From Allobosea sp. (GTDB lineage: Bacteria; Pseudomonadota; Alphaproteobacteria; Rhizobiales; Beijerinckiaceae): a DNA stretch of 64,000 bases. A program made the position numbers and the translations under genes. The notes below the pieces were generated by a model. It was given only the letters and a program-made list of their open reading frames with translations. It had not been told where the DNA came from and did not search any database. Position 1 is the first letter of the stretch, and the number at the start of each line of letters is the position of its first letter. Of the stretch, positions 18,776 through 27,188 are shown piece after piece. Location of the stretch: assembly GCA_024231975.1 (NCBI GenBank), contig JAAEQB010000078.1, positions 124,001 to 188,000 of the forward strand. Reading direction: 5' to 3'.

Positions 18776-20298
18776 GGCCGGCTTTCCGGGTCTATGCGGG
18801 TGAAATGCAGGATGCGCGAGCGATGGCTTGCAAGGCGCAGGCTGCCGTCCGCCTGCAGCCACAAGCAAGGCCGGTGCCGCCAGGGGCCGTGCTTCAGATC
18901 GGCCAGCGCCCGCCCGCCGGGCAAAGGCGTCAGCCGGGTCTCGAAGCCGATCGTCCCGGCCCAGGGCCAGGATGCGGTACCGTCGGCGCGGATGGTAATC
19001 TCGACCCCGAGCCGGTCATCGCGCCAGCGCCCGACGAGACGCGCGTCCAGCGCCGTACTGGCCGGCACAGGGAACAGTTGGCGCAACGCGCCGCCGATCT
19101 TGCCGCTTAAGGCGCCATCGGCCTCGGCCTTCAGGTAGATATCGAGATAGGCCGGCAGGCTGCGCAGCCCGCCCTTGCCGTCCGAGACCAGTTTCTCATA
19201 GCCGCCCATGACGCTGATCGCGCCGCCGGCGAACTCGGCCCAGAACGGGCCCTCCTCGGCCGCGTAGAGCCCGGTCGGCACGCTCTCCGGATCATCAGGC
19301 AGCGCTTCGCCGGTGAGCGCTGCCAGCACGCGCAAGGCCGGCCAGAGCGCGTCTTCCTCGCGATTGGTCAGCACGACGACGCCGACGCCGTGCTCAGGCG
19401 CCATCAGCATGTGGTTGCGATAGCCGGTGAGCGAGCCGCCATGGCCGATGACCCGAATGCCGCCGAGCTGGCTCGCGACCAGGCCGAGCCGGTAGCCGCT
19501 CTCGCTGCCATCGGCGAACTGGCGCGGCGCGGTGAGCCGGTCGAGCAGACCCGCATAGGGCTCGCGCCCGGCCATCAGGCCCGCCGCCCAGCGCGCCAGG
19601 CCCGCCGCACTGCCAGCCATGCCGCCGGAAGCCGAGAAGTTGAAGCCGTAGAAACCGCGCCGCCAGCCCTGCCCGTCATGCCAGTAGCCGGTGGCGAGGC
19701 CTGGAACGACCTCGCTCTCGTCGGAGACGAAGCGGATCGGCAGCGCGGCAGGCGCCATCAACTCCTCGACCAGTTGCGCGGCGCTCTTGCCGGTCCGGCG
19801 CTCGAGGATCGCCTGCGCCAGGCGCCAGCCGGTGTTGGAATAGGCCATCTCGGTGCCAGGCTCGGCATTGAGGCTCGGCAGGCGGCAGGCGGCTGCAAAG
19901 ATCTCGCCGGCGGAAAGGCTCGCGGTGAACGGCGTGCCCTGCTGCCAGAGCGCTTCCATCATGTCCGGCAGCGCGCCGGTCATGTCGAGCGCCCGGCCGA
20001 GCGGCACCACGCCCAGCGCTTCGGACAATTCAGGGATGAAGCTGCCGAGCGTTTCCGCCAACGGCACGCCTTCGCGCAGCAGCAGAGCGGCGCAGATGTG
20101 CTTGCTGATCGAGGCCAGCCGGTTCAGCGTGTCGGGGGTGAAAGGCAGGCGGTGCTCGATCACCGCGAAGCCGCCGCTGGCGCTCTCGCGCACGCCGTCG
20201 CGGTCGAACAGCACGATGGCGCCGCCGGGCCCACCCTGCCGCGTCCAGGGCTCGGTGATCGCCTGCGCTTCGCTGCGCCCCTTCGTCCAGTCGGCCAT
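18772..20298 (-). CDS. D-aminopeptidase-like serine hydrolase (penicillin-recognising family)
   Basis: 508 residues. N-terminal beta-lactamase fold with SxxK at S63-I-S-K66, Y153-S-N155 and H286-G-G, followed by a C-terminal part of about 170 residues that fits the two lipocalin-like barrels of Ochrobactrum D-aminopeptidase (about 520 residues, with SxxK, YxN and HxG at nearly the same positions by my recollection). Such enzymes remove N-terminal D-residues from peptides. No signal peptide, so probably cytoplasmic. Start at MADWTK rather than an upstream ATG. Coupled to two peptide-binding proteins: import and breakdown of D-amino-acid peptides, perhaps cell-wall derived, is likely. An esterase or other class C-like hydrolase cannot be excluded. 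Confidence 0.75.
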   Translation of the reverse strand: MADWTKGRSEAQAITEPWTRQGGPGGAIVLFDRDGVRESASGGFAVIEHRLPFTPDTLNRLASISKHICAALLLREGVPLAETLGSFIPELSEALGVVPLGRALDMTGALPDMMEALWQQGTPFTASLSAGEIFAAACRLPSLNAEPGTEMAYSNTGWRLAQAILERRTGKSAAQLVEELMAPAALPIRFVSDESEVVPGLATGYWHDGQGWRRGFYGFNFSASGGMAGSAAGLARWAAGLMAGREPYAGLLDRLTAPRQFADGSESGYRLGLVASQLGGIRVIGHGGSLTGYRNHMLMAPEHGVGVVVLTNREEDALWPALRVLAALTGEALPDDPESVPTGLYAAEEGPFWAEFAGGAISVMGGYEKLVSDGKGGLRSLPAYLDIYLKAEADGALSGKIGGALRQLFPVPASTALDARLVGRWRDDRLGVEITIRADGTASWPWAGTIGFETRLTPLPGGRALADLKHGPWRHRPCLWLQADGSLRLASHRSRILHFTRIDPESRP

Positions 20299-20526
20299 GC
20301 GCGTTCGTTCTCCGGCGGTTCCGTCCCGGATGGGACTTTCGCGGATGTGGCCAGGACTAGGCAATCCTCCTCGTCATGCGTTGGTGTTCACCTGCATTGT
20401 CATGAAAGCGGCACAATCACTGGTCGATCCTGCCAGCGCGCGCCCGCGCGGCGGCGCGCTGGACCGTGGCTTCGCCTTGTCGGAGACTGCGGATTTGATG
20501 AAGACATATTGAGGAGGCGGATTGGG

Positions 20527-20850
20527 ATGAAACGCGCGTTTTTCGTGGCCGGAGCTATTGGTCTTGCCGGCATCGTGGCGGGTTGCTCGCAGCCGCAGCG
20601 CTTCGGTGCCTCGCCTCCCGGCCTGGCGCCCAGCGCTGCACCGGCCCCCACCGTGATGACCAAGCGAATCGTCAGCGACGGCGCCGGCGGCCTGCAATTG
20701 CCCGATGGCACGCGCGTCCAGACCGACCAGAGCGGCGGCTTCAGCCTCCCCAACGGCGCCTATGTCCGGCGCGATCGCTCCGGCGCGCTCAACCTGCCCA
20801 ATGGCTCGCGCTGCGTGCCCGACAATCAGGGCGGCTTCGTCTGCCCGTAA
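20527..20850 (+). CDS. Small lipoprotein with repeated LPNG motifs
   Basis: 107 residues. Signal peptide with lipobox IVAGC (Cys20), so likely lipid-anchored. The C-terminal half contains short repeats with period 16-18: GGLQLPDGTRV, GGFSLPNGAYV, GALNLPNGSRC, GGFVCP. They resemble a small beta-solenoid or hairpin repeat. A Cys pair in the last repeat could form a disulfide. GAGGAGG lies upstream of the ATG. The 228 bases before it (20299-20526) hold no other gene that I can support. Function unknown. Confidence 0.75.
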   Translation: MKRAFFVAGAIGLAGIVAGCSQPQRFGASPPGLAPSAAPAPTVMTKRIVSDGAGGLQLPDGTRVQTDQSGGFSLPNGAYVRRDRSGALNLPNGSRCVPDNQGGFVCP

Positions 20851-20862
20851 GGCGAGGCCGGC

Positions 20863-22149
20863 TCAGCCCGTCTCGGCGACGCGATTGAAGAAGTCGGGCG
20901 TGCCCATCTGGCCGCCCTTGAGCACGATATCGAGGCCGTCGAGCCGGGGATCATCGCTATGGGCGCGGCAGAGCGGCGCGCCCGGCGTGCAGGGCGAGCG
21001 ATAGGACAGGCCCCAAAGGTCGAGCGAGCGGATCGCCAGCGTCGAGGTGTCGCCGCCGGCGACCACCAGCCGCGCGATTCGCGCCTCGGTCATGATCGCG
21101 CGCAGCAGCGCTCCGGTGCCGGCCGCGACCTTGCCGGTTTCGGCCGGCGTGCCGTCCGGCTTGTCTGTGATCAGCATGACATGGCCCCGGGCGAGGCGGC
21201 CAAGTGCTTCGGCACGCAGCGCGTCGAGATAGGCGGGCTCGCCGGTCAACCGCTCCGGGTCGATCGCGATCCGCTCATAGCCCTCGGCGAGCTCGACCTG
21301 GGCGCGGGTCACCGGCGAGAGACTGCCGACCAAGGTGAGCAGGTTGCCGCCGGAAGCAGAGCGCGTGAGCTTCGGCATTGCCGGCTGCGCAGCCTGCGGG
21401 AAGCCAGCGAAGGCCTGCGCGACCGAGCTTGCGCCGATCGCGAGCATCGGACCGGCGCTCATCTGCTCGCGCAACAAGGCGCCGATCGCCACAAGATCGG
21501 AAGGTTGCGAAACATCGAAGAGCACGGCTTCGGGCTCATCCGCCAGCGCAGCGCCAAGCGCCTTTCCGGCCCCGCCGCCCTCATGGCTGCGGTAATCGAC
21601 GAGCGCGACCCGCTCCAGACCTTGCGCCGCCAGATGGCGGCGCAGATCAGCCTCGCCCATGGGTGTCACCGGGTGGGCGCTCATGGTCGGATGGCGGTCG
21701 ATGCGATGGATGCTGCCGCCGGCTCCGGCTGCAGCGAAGAGAGTGCCGAACAGGCAGTAGCGGCCGAGATTCGGCTGGCCGCCGATGATGGGGAGCAGTG
21801 GGTTCGGGAAATGCGGCCGCAGGGCACGCGCTGCCGCGCCGAGGCTACCAATCTCGGGCGCGCTGTCGAAGGTCGAGCAGCACTTGTAGTGCAGCAGGCC
21901 GATGCCGAGCGCGGCGAAGAAGCGCCCGGCTTGGTCCAGCTCCCGCGCCATGGCCTCCGGCGCCATCGCGCGCGTCGCGCCGGCGATGCCGACCGCGTCG
22001 AGCGTACCGGCGCTGGCGAGTTGCTGGGGCGTCGGGATGCGCAGGAAGAGCAGAGCGCGCTGGCCTGCTTCCGCGAGCGTCGCGAGTGTGTCGGTGGCGC
22101 CGGTGAAGTCGTCGCCATACCAGCCGTAGCGGGGCGCCTCGTTCGCCAT
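20863..22149 (-). CDS. DUF1537 four-carbon-acid sugar kinase family protein (OtnK/OiaK-like)
   Basis: 428 residues. N-terminal DUF1537 domain with the acidic motif YGDDFTGATD (D13, D14) and a C-terminal nucleotide-binding domain with VVAGGDTSTLAIRSL. Members phosphorylate sugar acids such as threonate, erythronate, 3-oxo-tetronate or 3-oxo-isoapionate. It lies two bases downstream of the RuBisCO-like gene; in apionate catabolism a kinase of this family (OiaK) makes the substrate for a RuBisCO-like decarboxylase (OiaX). That pairing makes the 3-oxo-isoapionate kinase the leading idea, but the substrate is not shown by sequence alone. Confidence 0.8.
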   Translation of the reverse strand: MANEAPRYGWYGDDFTGATDTLATLAEAGQRALLFLRIPTPQQLASAGTLDAVGIAGATRAMAPEAMARELDQAGRFFAALGIGLLHYKCCSTFDSAPEIGSLGAAARALRPHFPNPLLPIIGGQPNLGRYCLFGTLFAAAGAGGSIHRIDRHPTMSAHPVTPMGEADLRRHLAAQGLERVALVDYRSHEGGGAGKALGAALADEPEAVLFDVSQPSDLVAIGALLREQMSAGPMLAIGASSVAQAFAGFPQAAQPAMPKLTRSASGGNLLTLVGSLSPVTRAQVELAEGYERIAIDPERLTGEPAYLDALRAEALGRLARGHVMLITDKPDGTPAETGKVAAGTGALLRAIMTEARIARLVVAGGDTSTLAIRSLDLWGLSYRSPCTPGAPLCRAHSDDPRLDGLDIVLKGGQMGTPDFFNRVAETG

Positions 22150-22151
22150 GC

Positions 22152-23429
22152 TCAGCCGCCGCCCTTGCCGAAGAAGGCGAGCGCCTGCGCGAGTTCATCA
22201 TGCTCCTTCGCCGCCTCGCCCAGCGGCACGCCGGACGCGACCGCTTGCCAGGCCTGGCGGATGCTGGCGACACCGGCCGCGGGGCCGCCGGGATGGGCGA
22301 GGATGCCGCCGCCGGCCATGAACAGCAGGTCGTCATGGCCGATCGCGTCCCAGGTCGCCTGCGCCGTGCCGGCCCATTGCCCGGAGGAGAAGGCCGGCAG
22401 GACGCGGTCGTCGATGCCATCCGTCAGCGGCGTCACGCAATCCCTGGCGGAGGTCACGACCTCCTCGTCTTCCTGTGCAAATTTACCCTGCAGCCCATGC
22501 ACGTGCATGTGATCGACGCCAGCGAGTCGCCACAGCGTCTGGTAGGCCTGGAAGCCGATGCCGAGCAGCGGGTGGCGCGAGAGCGCGCCAAAACCATTGC
22601 GGTGGCCGTGCAAGGCGAGGCTGGTCGAGCGGCGCAGCGTCTCGACCGCCGAAAAACCGCACCAGTTCAGGCTGACCATCACACAGGTGCCACCCTCGCG
22701 CTCGACCAGTTCGGCATGGCGGCGCATCTGGTCGGTTTCGGCGGTGATGTTGAAGGCGACCATCACCGCCTTGCCGGTACGGTCCTGATGGCGGCGCACC
22801 GCGGCCATCACTGCCGGCACGCGCTGGGCCAGCGGCGCATGCACGGGGTCGGCCGAGATCTCGTCGTCCTTGATGAAGTCGAGCCCGGCGGCGCAGAGCC
22901 GGCCGACCAGCTCTGCGGTCTCATAAGGACGCAGGCCGACATTGGGCTTGATGATCGAGCCGATCATCGGGCCATCAGTCACGCCGGTTGCCCGGCGGGT
23001 GCCGGCGATGCCGCGCGTCGGCAAGGGGAAGAGCCGGCGATAGGCGGCCGGCAGGGCCATGCTCTCGAGCCTGAGCCCGGTGACCTCGCCGAGATCGAAC
23101 AGGTTGCCGGCGACGATCGAGGCCAGCGTCGGCAGGTTGGGACCGACATTATCGACCGGGAAGGAGAGGGTGATGCGGGCGCGGCGCCATGGTCCGCTGA
23201 CGCCCTTCCGCGCCAGCCAGGCATTGGGCAGGCTCGGTTCCGCGGCGCTGTCCAGTTCCTCGACCGCGATGACGGCGGCGCGGGTGCGTTCGCGCAGCTC
23301 GTCGGTCTCGCCGGCGACACGGGTGAAGGTACCGCTCGACTGCTCGCCGGCCATGACATCCGCGACCTTGCGCGGATCGAGCGGCGTCTCGATCAGATAG
23401 GTGGCTGTGAAGCGATCGGCGGTGGACAT
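22152..23429 (-). CDS. RuBisCO-like protein, candidate 3-oxo-isoapionate-4-phosphate decarboxylase
   Basis: 425 residues of the RuBisCO large-chain fold. Active-site residues line up with spinach RuBisCO: K161 (K175), carbamylation motif K187-D-D189-E190 in DFIKDDE (K201/D203/E204), H274-G-H276-R277 (H292/H294/R295) and loop-6 K316 in LQGKFAQE (K334). Keeping this set argues for an enolate-forming, decarboxylase-type reaction rather than the more degenerate form IV enzymes. The neighbouring DUF1537 kinase points to OiaX. True RuBisCO activity is unlikely, since no small subunit, phosphoribulokinase or carboxysome gene is present. The start at MSTADRF avoids an open frame that runs back through a repeat. 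Confidence 0.82.
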   Translation of the reverse strand: MSTADRFTATYLIETPLDPRKVADVMAGEQSSGTFTRVAGETDELRERTRAAVIAVEELDSAAEPSLPNAWLARKGVSGPWRRARITLSFPVDNVGPNLPTLASIVAGNLFDLGEVTGLRLESMALPAAYRRLFPLPTRGIAGTRRATGVTDGPMIGSIIKPNVGLRPYETAELVGRLCAAGLDFIKDDEISADPVHAPLAQRVPAVMAAVRRHQDRTGKAVMVAFNITAETDQMRRHAELVEREGGTCVMVSLNWCGFSAVETLRRSTSLALHGHRNGFGALSRHPLLGIGFQAYQTLWRLAGVDHMHVHGLQGKFAQEDEEVVTSARDCVTPLTDGIDDRVLPAFSSGQWAGTAQATWDAIGHDDLLFMAGGGILAHPGGPAAGVASIRQAWQAVASGVPLGEAAKEHDELAQALAFFGKGGG

Positions 23430-23447
23430 GTCGCAATACTCACCATC

Positions 23448-23565
23448 GTGGTCGTCCCGGACAAGCCGCCTCTGGCGGCGCCGATCCGGGACCCATGCCT
23501 GAGCCTTGTTTGGAGAGGCTCCGGCATGGGTCCCGGGTCTCCCTATGGTCGCCCGGGACGACCAC
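23448..23565. repeat. Nested palindromic intergenic repeat, family B
   Basis: Outer 13-bp perfect inverted repeat GTGGTCGTCCCGG (23448-23460) / CCGGGACGACCAC (23553-23565) encloses an inner perfect 14-bp pair CCGGGACCCATGCC (23486-23499) / GGCATGGGTCCCGG (23523-23536). It lies between the VOC gene and the RuBisCO-like gene, about 20 bases from each. It could fold into a long stem in the mRNA and separate expression of the two genes. Confidence 0.8.
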
Positions 23566-23582
23566 AGAGACAAATGAAGGCT

Positions 23583-24122
23583 TCAGAGCTTGCTGAGGTC
23601 GGGGAAGGGCCGCACCGGGTCCTTGCCGTCCCAAGTCTCCGCCGCCTCGCGAATCAGCCGGAACATCTCGCCCTTGGGGCCGGCGACCTCCGAAAGCTCG
23701 ATCACCGTGCCGGGATGGTAATGCGTATCGAAATAGATGAAGCGGCCGCGCTCGCCGACCTCGCCGGACATCACCGGCTTGAAGCCTTCGGCGAGAAGCC
23801 GTTCCAGGTCGGCGTCGTAGTCCGAGGTCCAGTAGGCGACATGCTGCAGGCCGCTATGGCCGGCATCGGTGAAGTCCTTGTACATGGACGGCACGGCGTT
23901 GCGGCACTGGATCAATTCGATCTGCAGCGGGCCGGAATTGGCGAGCGCCACCGAATTATGCGGCTCGTAGGCCTCACCCTTGTAGCGGTAGTTTTTGATC
24001 GGGACCTTGGGGTTGTAGAAGAACGGCCCGACGCCGAGCACCCGGCTCCAGTAATCCATCGCCGCCTCGATATCGGGGACGACATAGCCGGCCTGACGGA
24101 TCTGGCCAAAATGACGGCTCAT
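23583..24122 (-). CDS. VOC-superfamily protein in the sugar-acid locus
   Basis: 179 residues with two betaalphabetabetabeta modules: QIRQAGYVVPDIEAAMDYW at the N-terminus and SGLQHVAYWTSDYDADLERL in the second half, the layout of methylmalonyl-CoA epimerase/glyoxalase-like proteins. The conserved His in LQHVAYW and Glu in TVIELSEV are plausible metal ligands. It is transcribed with the RuBisCO-like and kinase genes and lies 25 bases beyond the TRAP permease gene, so an isomerase or lyase step in the same pathway is likely. Its reaction is unknown. The ATG at 24122 starts at the conserved domain. Confidence 0.78.
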   Translation of the reverse strand: MSRHFGQIRQAGYVVPDIEAAMDYWSRVLGVGPFFYNPKVPIKNYRYKGEAYEPHNSVALANSGPLQIELIQCRNAVPSMYKDFTDAGHSGLQHVAYWTSDYDADLERLLAEGFKPVMSGEVGERGRFIYFDTHYHPGTVIELSEVAGPKGEMFRLIREAAETWDGKDPVRPFPDLSKL

Positions 24123-24147
24123 GGCGGGTGCTTTCCTGCGAAGGTGC

Positions 24148-26025
24148 CTAGAGGAAGCCGATGGAAAACCACGGCACGGCGGCGACGATGACGAGGCCGA
24201 CCAAAAGGGCCGCGACATAGGCCCAGATGTATTTCAGCCCCTCGTCGGGATTGATCTTCGAGATCGCGCAGGCGCCGTAATAGCCGACGCCGAAGGGCGG
24301 CGCGAAAAGCCCGATGCCCATCGCGAAGATCACGACCATCGAATAGTGCACCTCGTGCACACCGATCTGCTTGGCGATCGGGAAGAGCAGCGGGCCGAAC
24401 AGCACGATCGCCGGGATGCCCTCGAGCACGCTGCCGAGGATGACGAAGGCGACGATCGAGATGGCGAGGAAACCCCAGGTGCCGCCGGGCACGGCCGCCA
24501 TGACCTTGGCGAGGTCCTGCGAGAAGCCCGATTGCGTCAGCCCCCAGGCCATGGCGGTGGCGCAGCCGATGATGAAGATGATCGCGCCGGTGAGCGAAGC
24601 GGTGTCGACCAGCATGCGCTTGAGCCGGCGCCAGTCGAACTGGCGGTAGATCAGGATGCCGGCCAGCACCGCATAGGCGATGCCGATGGTCGAGACCTCG
24701 GTCGCGGTGGCGACGCCCTCGACGACAGCGGCGCGGATGACGAAGGGCAGCGCGATCGCCGGCGCCGCGATCAGGCAGAGCTTGCCGATCTCGCGCGTCG
24801 AATACTTGGTGACGTGGCTGAGATCCTCGCCCCGGTTGCGCCACCAGACGACGAAGCAGAGCGCGATGCCGAGCACCACTGCCGGCAGCATGCCGCCGGT
24901 GAACAGCGCCGCGATCGAGACGCCGGTGACCGAGCCGATGGTGATCAGCACGATCGAGGGCGGGATCGTCTCGGTCTGCGCGCCTGTCGCCGAGAGCAGC
25001 GCAACGAGATCGCCGGGCTTGGCGCCGCGCTTCTGCATTTCCGGGAACAGCACCGGCGCGATCGCCGCCATGTCAGCGATCTTCGAGCCGGAGATGCCGG
25101 AGACCAGGTACATCGCGCCGACCAGCACATAGGACAGGCCGCCGCGGACATGGCCGAGCAGCGAGGCCAGGAACTGGATCATCGCGCGGGCCATGCCGGT
25201 CATCTCGATCAACGCGCCGAGGAAGATGAACAGCGGCACGGCAAGCAGGATGAGATGGCTCATGCCCTCGTCGAGCCGGCCGACCATGACGACCATCGGC
25301 GTCGAGGTCGTCAGCGAGAGATAGCCGAAGGTGGCGAGCGCGAAGGAAAAGGCGATCGGCACGCCAGCGAAGACGTTCGCCGCGACGACGACGACGAAGA
25401 AGATCACCAGGTTGAGCTTGCCGAGCGGCTTCAGCACCGGCCCGAGGAGCCAGAACAGGATGATGAGGGCCACGGTGGTGCCGATCGCCAGCGCGACTGT
25501 CTTCCAGGCGCCGAAGCGCAGCAGCCGGCAGAGGGCGGCGAACAGCATCAAGACGATGCCGATCGGCAGCGCCGCGGCGCGCCAGGAATTGGCGATTTCC
25601 AGCGCCGGCGTAACGATGAAGCGCTCATCCTCGGCGTATTCGAGCGCATCCGGCAGGATCATCACCAGGAAAGCGATCGCCGCGGTGATGGCGAGCGCTT
25701 CGAGCAGGAGGCGCGCCTGCGGCCCGACGCGTGTGACGAGCCCGGTCATGCGCATATGCTCGCCGCGGCGCAGCGCCACCACCGCGCCAAGCATGGAGAG
25801 CCAGAGGAACAGGATCGAGGCGAGCTCGTCCGACCAGACGAGCGGTGCGTGGAAGGCGTAGCGGGCGGTGACGCCCGCCCCGAGGATGATGATCTCGGCG
25901 AGGACGAGCACGGCCGCGGTGAGCTCGACGACCGTGCCGACGGCACGGTCGAGCCTGTCCGCAAGGCGACCCAGACCGGTCGCCGGCGCGGCCGGCGGCG
26001 GCAAAGTGGCTGCGTGAGCGTCCAT
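24148..26025 (-). CDS. TRAP transporter fused permease (DctQ-DctM)
   Basis: 625 residues. The N-terminal about 200 residues form a four-helix DctQ-type domain (LVWSDELASILFLWLSMLG is its hallmark), fused to a large DctM-type domain with SGISGSKIADMAAIAPVL and the C-terminal PPFGVGYYGACAISKINPDE. Drives Na+- or H+-coupled uptake of an organic acid brought by the TRAP binding protein upstream. Start at MDAHAAT, since a ribosome-binding site (GGGGAAA) precedes it; an ATG ten codons upstream is less likely. The gene order suggests it imports the substrate of the RuBisCO-like/kinase pathway. Confidence 0.92.
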   Translation of the reverse strand: MDAHAATLPPPAAPATGLGRLADRLDRAVGTVVELTAAVLVLAEIIILGAGVTARYAFHAPLVWSDELASILFLWLSMLGAVVALRRGEHMRMTGLVTRVGPQARLLLEALAITAAIAFLVMILPDALEYAEDERFIVTPALEIANSWRAAALPIGIVLMLFAALCRLLRFGAWKTVALAIGTTVALIILFWLLGPVLKPLGKLNLVIFFVVVVAANVFAGVPIAFSFALATFGYLSLTTSTPMVVMVGRLDEGMSHLILLAVPLFIFLGALIEMTGMARAMIQFLASLLGHVRGGLSYVLVGAMYLVSGISGSKIADMAAIAPVLFPEMQKRGAKPGDLVALLSATGAQTETIPPSIVLITIGSVTGVSIAALFTGGMLPAVVLGIALCFVVWWRNRGEDLSHVTKYSTREIGKLCLIAAPAIALPFVIRAAVVEGVATATEVSTIGIAYAVLAGILIYRQFDWRRLKRMLVDTASLTGAIIFIIGCATAMAWGLTQSGFSQDLAKVMAAVPGGTWGFLAISIVAFVILGSVLEGIPAIVLFGPLLFPIAKQIGVHEVHYSMVVIFAMGIGLFAPPFGVGYYGACAISKINPDEGLKYIWAYVAALLVGLVIVAAVPWFSIGFL

Positions 26026-26058
26026 GGCGTTTCCCCGGGGTATCGGTTCCGGCAAGCC

Positions 26059-27075
26059 TCAGGCGAGCTTACCGACCGCTCCCTCGAGCAGGCTCCAGGC
26101 TTCGGCGCCGAAGCGCTCCTGCCATTCCTTGTAGAACCCGCCGTCGCGGAGCTTGGCCCGGAAGCTGTCGGGGTTGGTCTTGTTGAAGGCAAGCCCCTTC
26201 GATTGCAGATCGGCCTGCACGGTATCGTTGAGGCTCTTGATGTCGCCGCGCTGGGCGACGCCGGCATCGTTGATGGCCGACGCCACGATCTTCTGGATGT
26301 CCGCCGGCAGGCCCTTCCAGGCGCGGCCATTGGCGATGAACCAGAAGCCGTCCCAGATATGGTTCGAGACCGCGCAGCTCTTCTGGACTTCGTAGAGCTT
26401 GGCGACCTGGATGATCGGCAGCGGGTTCTCCTGCGCATCGACCACCTTGGTCTGCAGCGCCGAATAGACCTCGGAGAACTGCAGGCTGGCGGGAGCTGCG
26501 CCGAGCGCCTTGAACATCGAGATCGAGAGCGGCGAGACCGGCACGCGGATCTTGAGCGAGGCCATGTCGGCCGCCTGCTCGATCGCCTTGCCGGAGGTGG
26601 TCATCTGGCGGAAGCCGTTGTCCCACATCTTCTCGAAGGCGTAGAGATTGACCTTCTCGATCGCGGCCCGGACATGCGCGCCGACCGGCCCGTCCATCGC
26701 CTTCCAGACCTGGTCATAGTCGGCAAAGGCGAAGCCGACCGCGTTGATCGCCGCGACCGGCACCAGCGTCGCGATCACCAGCGCCGACGGGGTGAAGAAG
26801 GTGATGCCGCCATTGCGGACCTGGCTCAGCATGTCGGTGTCGCCGCCGAGCTGATTGTTCGGGAAGATCTTGATCTCGACGCGGCCGCTGGTCTCCTTGG
26901 CGACGCGCTCGGCCGCCTGCTGGGCGCGGATGTTGAGCGGGTGGCTGAGCGGCAGGTTGTTGCCGTATTTTAGCTCGATCTCGGCAGCTCGCGCGATCAT
27001 CGGCATGCCGATCAGCGATGCGGCGGGGGTGGCGGCGAGGCCCTTGATGAGCGTGCGGCGGCTCGGTCCGGTCAT
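26059..27075 (-). CDS. TRAP transporter solute-binding protein (DctP type)
   Basis: 338 residues. N-terminal Tat-like signal (SRRTLIKGLAATPAASLIG, cleavage near residue 31). DctP family blocks include FFTPSALV, and AADMASLKIRVPVSPL, where the arginine that holds the substrate carboxylate is expected, and EVYSALQTKVVDAQENPL. Binds a carboxylate, here probably a sugar acid. First gene of the operon TRAP-SBP, permease, VOC, RLP, kinase; GGGAGGA precedes the ATG. The divergent LacI-type gene is the probable regulator. Confidence 0.92.
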   Translation of the reverse strand: MTGPSRRTLIKGLAATPAASLIGMPMIARAAEIELKYGNNLPLSHPLNIRAQQAAERVAKETSGRVEIKIFPNNQLGGDTDMLSQVRNGGITFFTPSALVIATLVPVAAINAVGFAFADYDQVWKAMDGPVGAHVRAAIEKVNLYAFEKMWDNGFRQMTTSGKAIEQAADMASLKIRVPVSPLSISMFKALGAAPASLQFSEVYSALQTKVVDAQENPLPIIQVAKLYEVQKSCAVSNHIWDGFWFIANGRAWKGLPADIQKIVASAINDAGVAQRGDIKSLNDTVQADLQSKGLAFNKTNPDSFRAKLRDGGFYKEWQERFGAEAWSLLEGAVGKLA

Positions 27076-27099
27076 GATGTCCTCCCTGGTAGTGCTGAT

Positions 27100-27112
27100 G
27101 CGATTTGATCGC
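27100..27112. promoter_or_regulatory. Inverted repeat, candidate LacI-type operator
   Basis: GCGAT-TTG-ATCGC lies in the divergent 113-base region between the TRAP operon and the LacI-family gene. A direct repeat TCTGATGGT also occurs at 27147-27155 and 27170-27178. Either could be the regulator site; assignment is by position only. Confidence 0.35.
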
Positions 27113-27188
27113 TCTTGAGTGCTTGACGCTCAGCATAGAAATCGCCTCTGATGGTCTTCAAGCTCATTTTCTGATGGTTTTTGATTGA

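Noticed and set aside
19390..20526. Upstream in-frame extension of the small lipoprotein gene
   Set aside because: It is antisense to the D-aminopeptidase-like gene; the lipobox signal peptide starting at 20527 fixes the true start.
23430..23573. N-terminal extension of the RuBisCO-like frame
   Set aside because: These codons are the family B repeat; the conserved protein begins at MSTADRF.
24121..26973. Very long open frame on the + strand opposite the TRAP transporter genes
   Set aside because: The protein it would give is rich in Arg, Asp and His with no domain, as expected for the antisense of GC-rich coding DNA; the minus-strand genes match known families over their full length.
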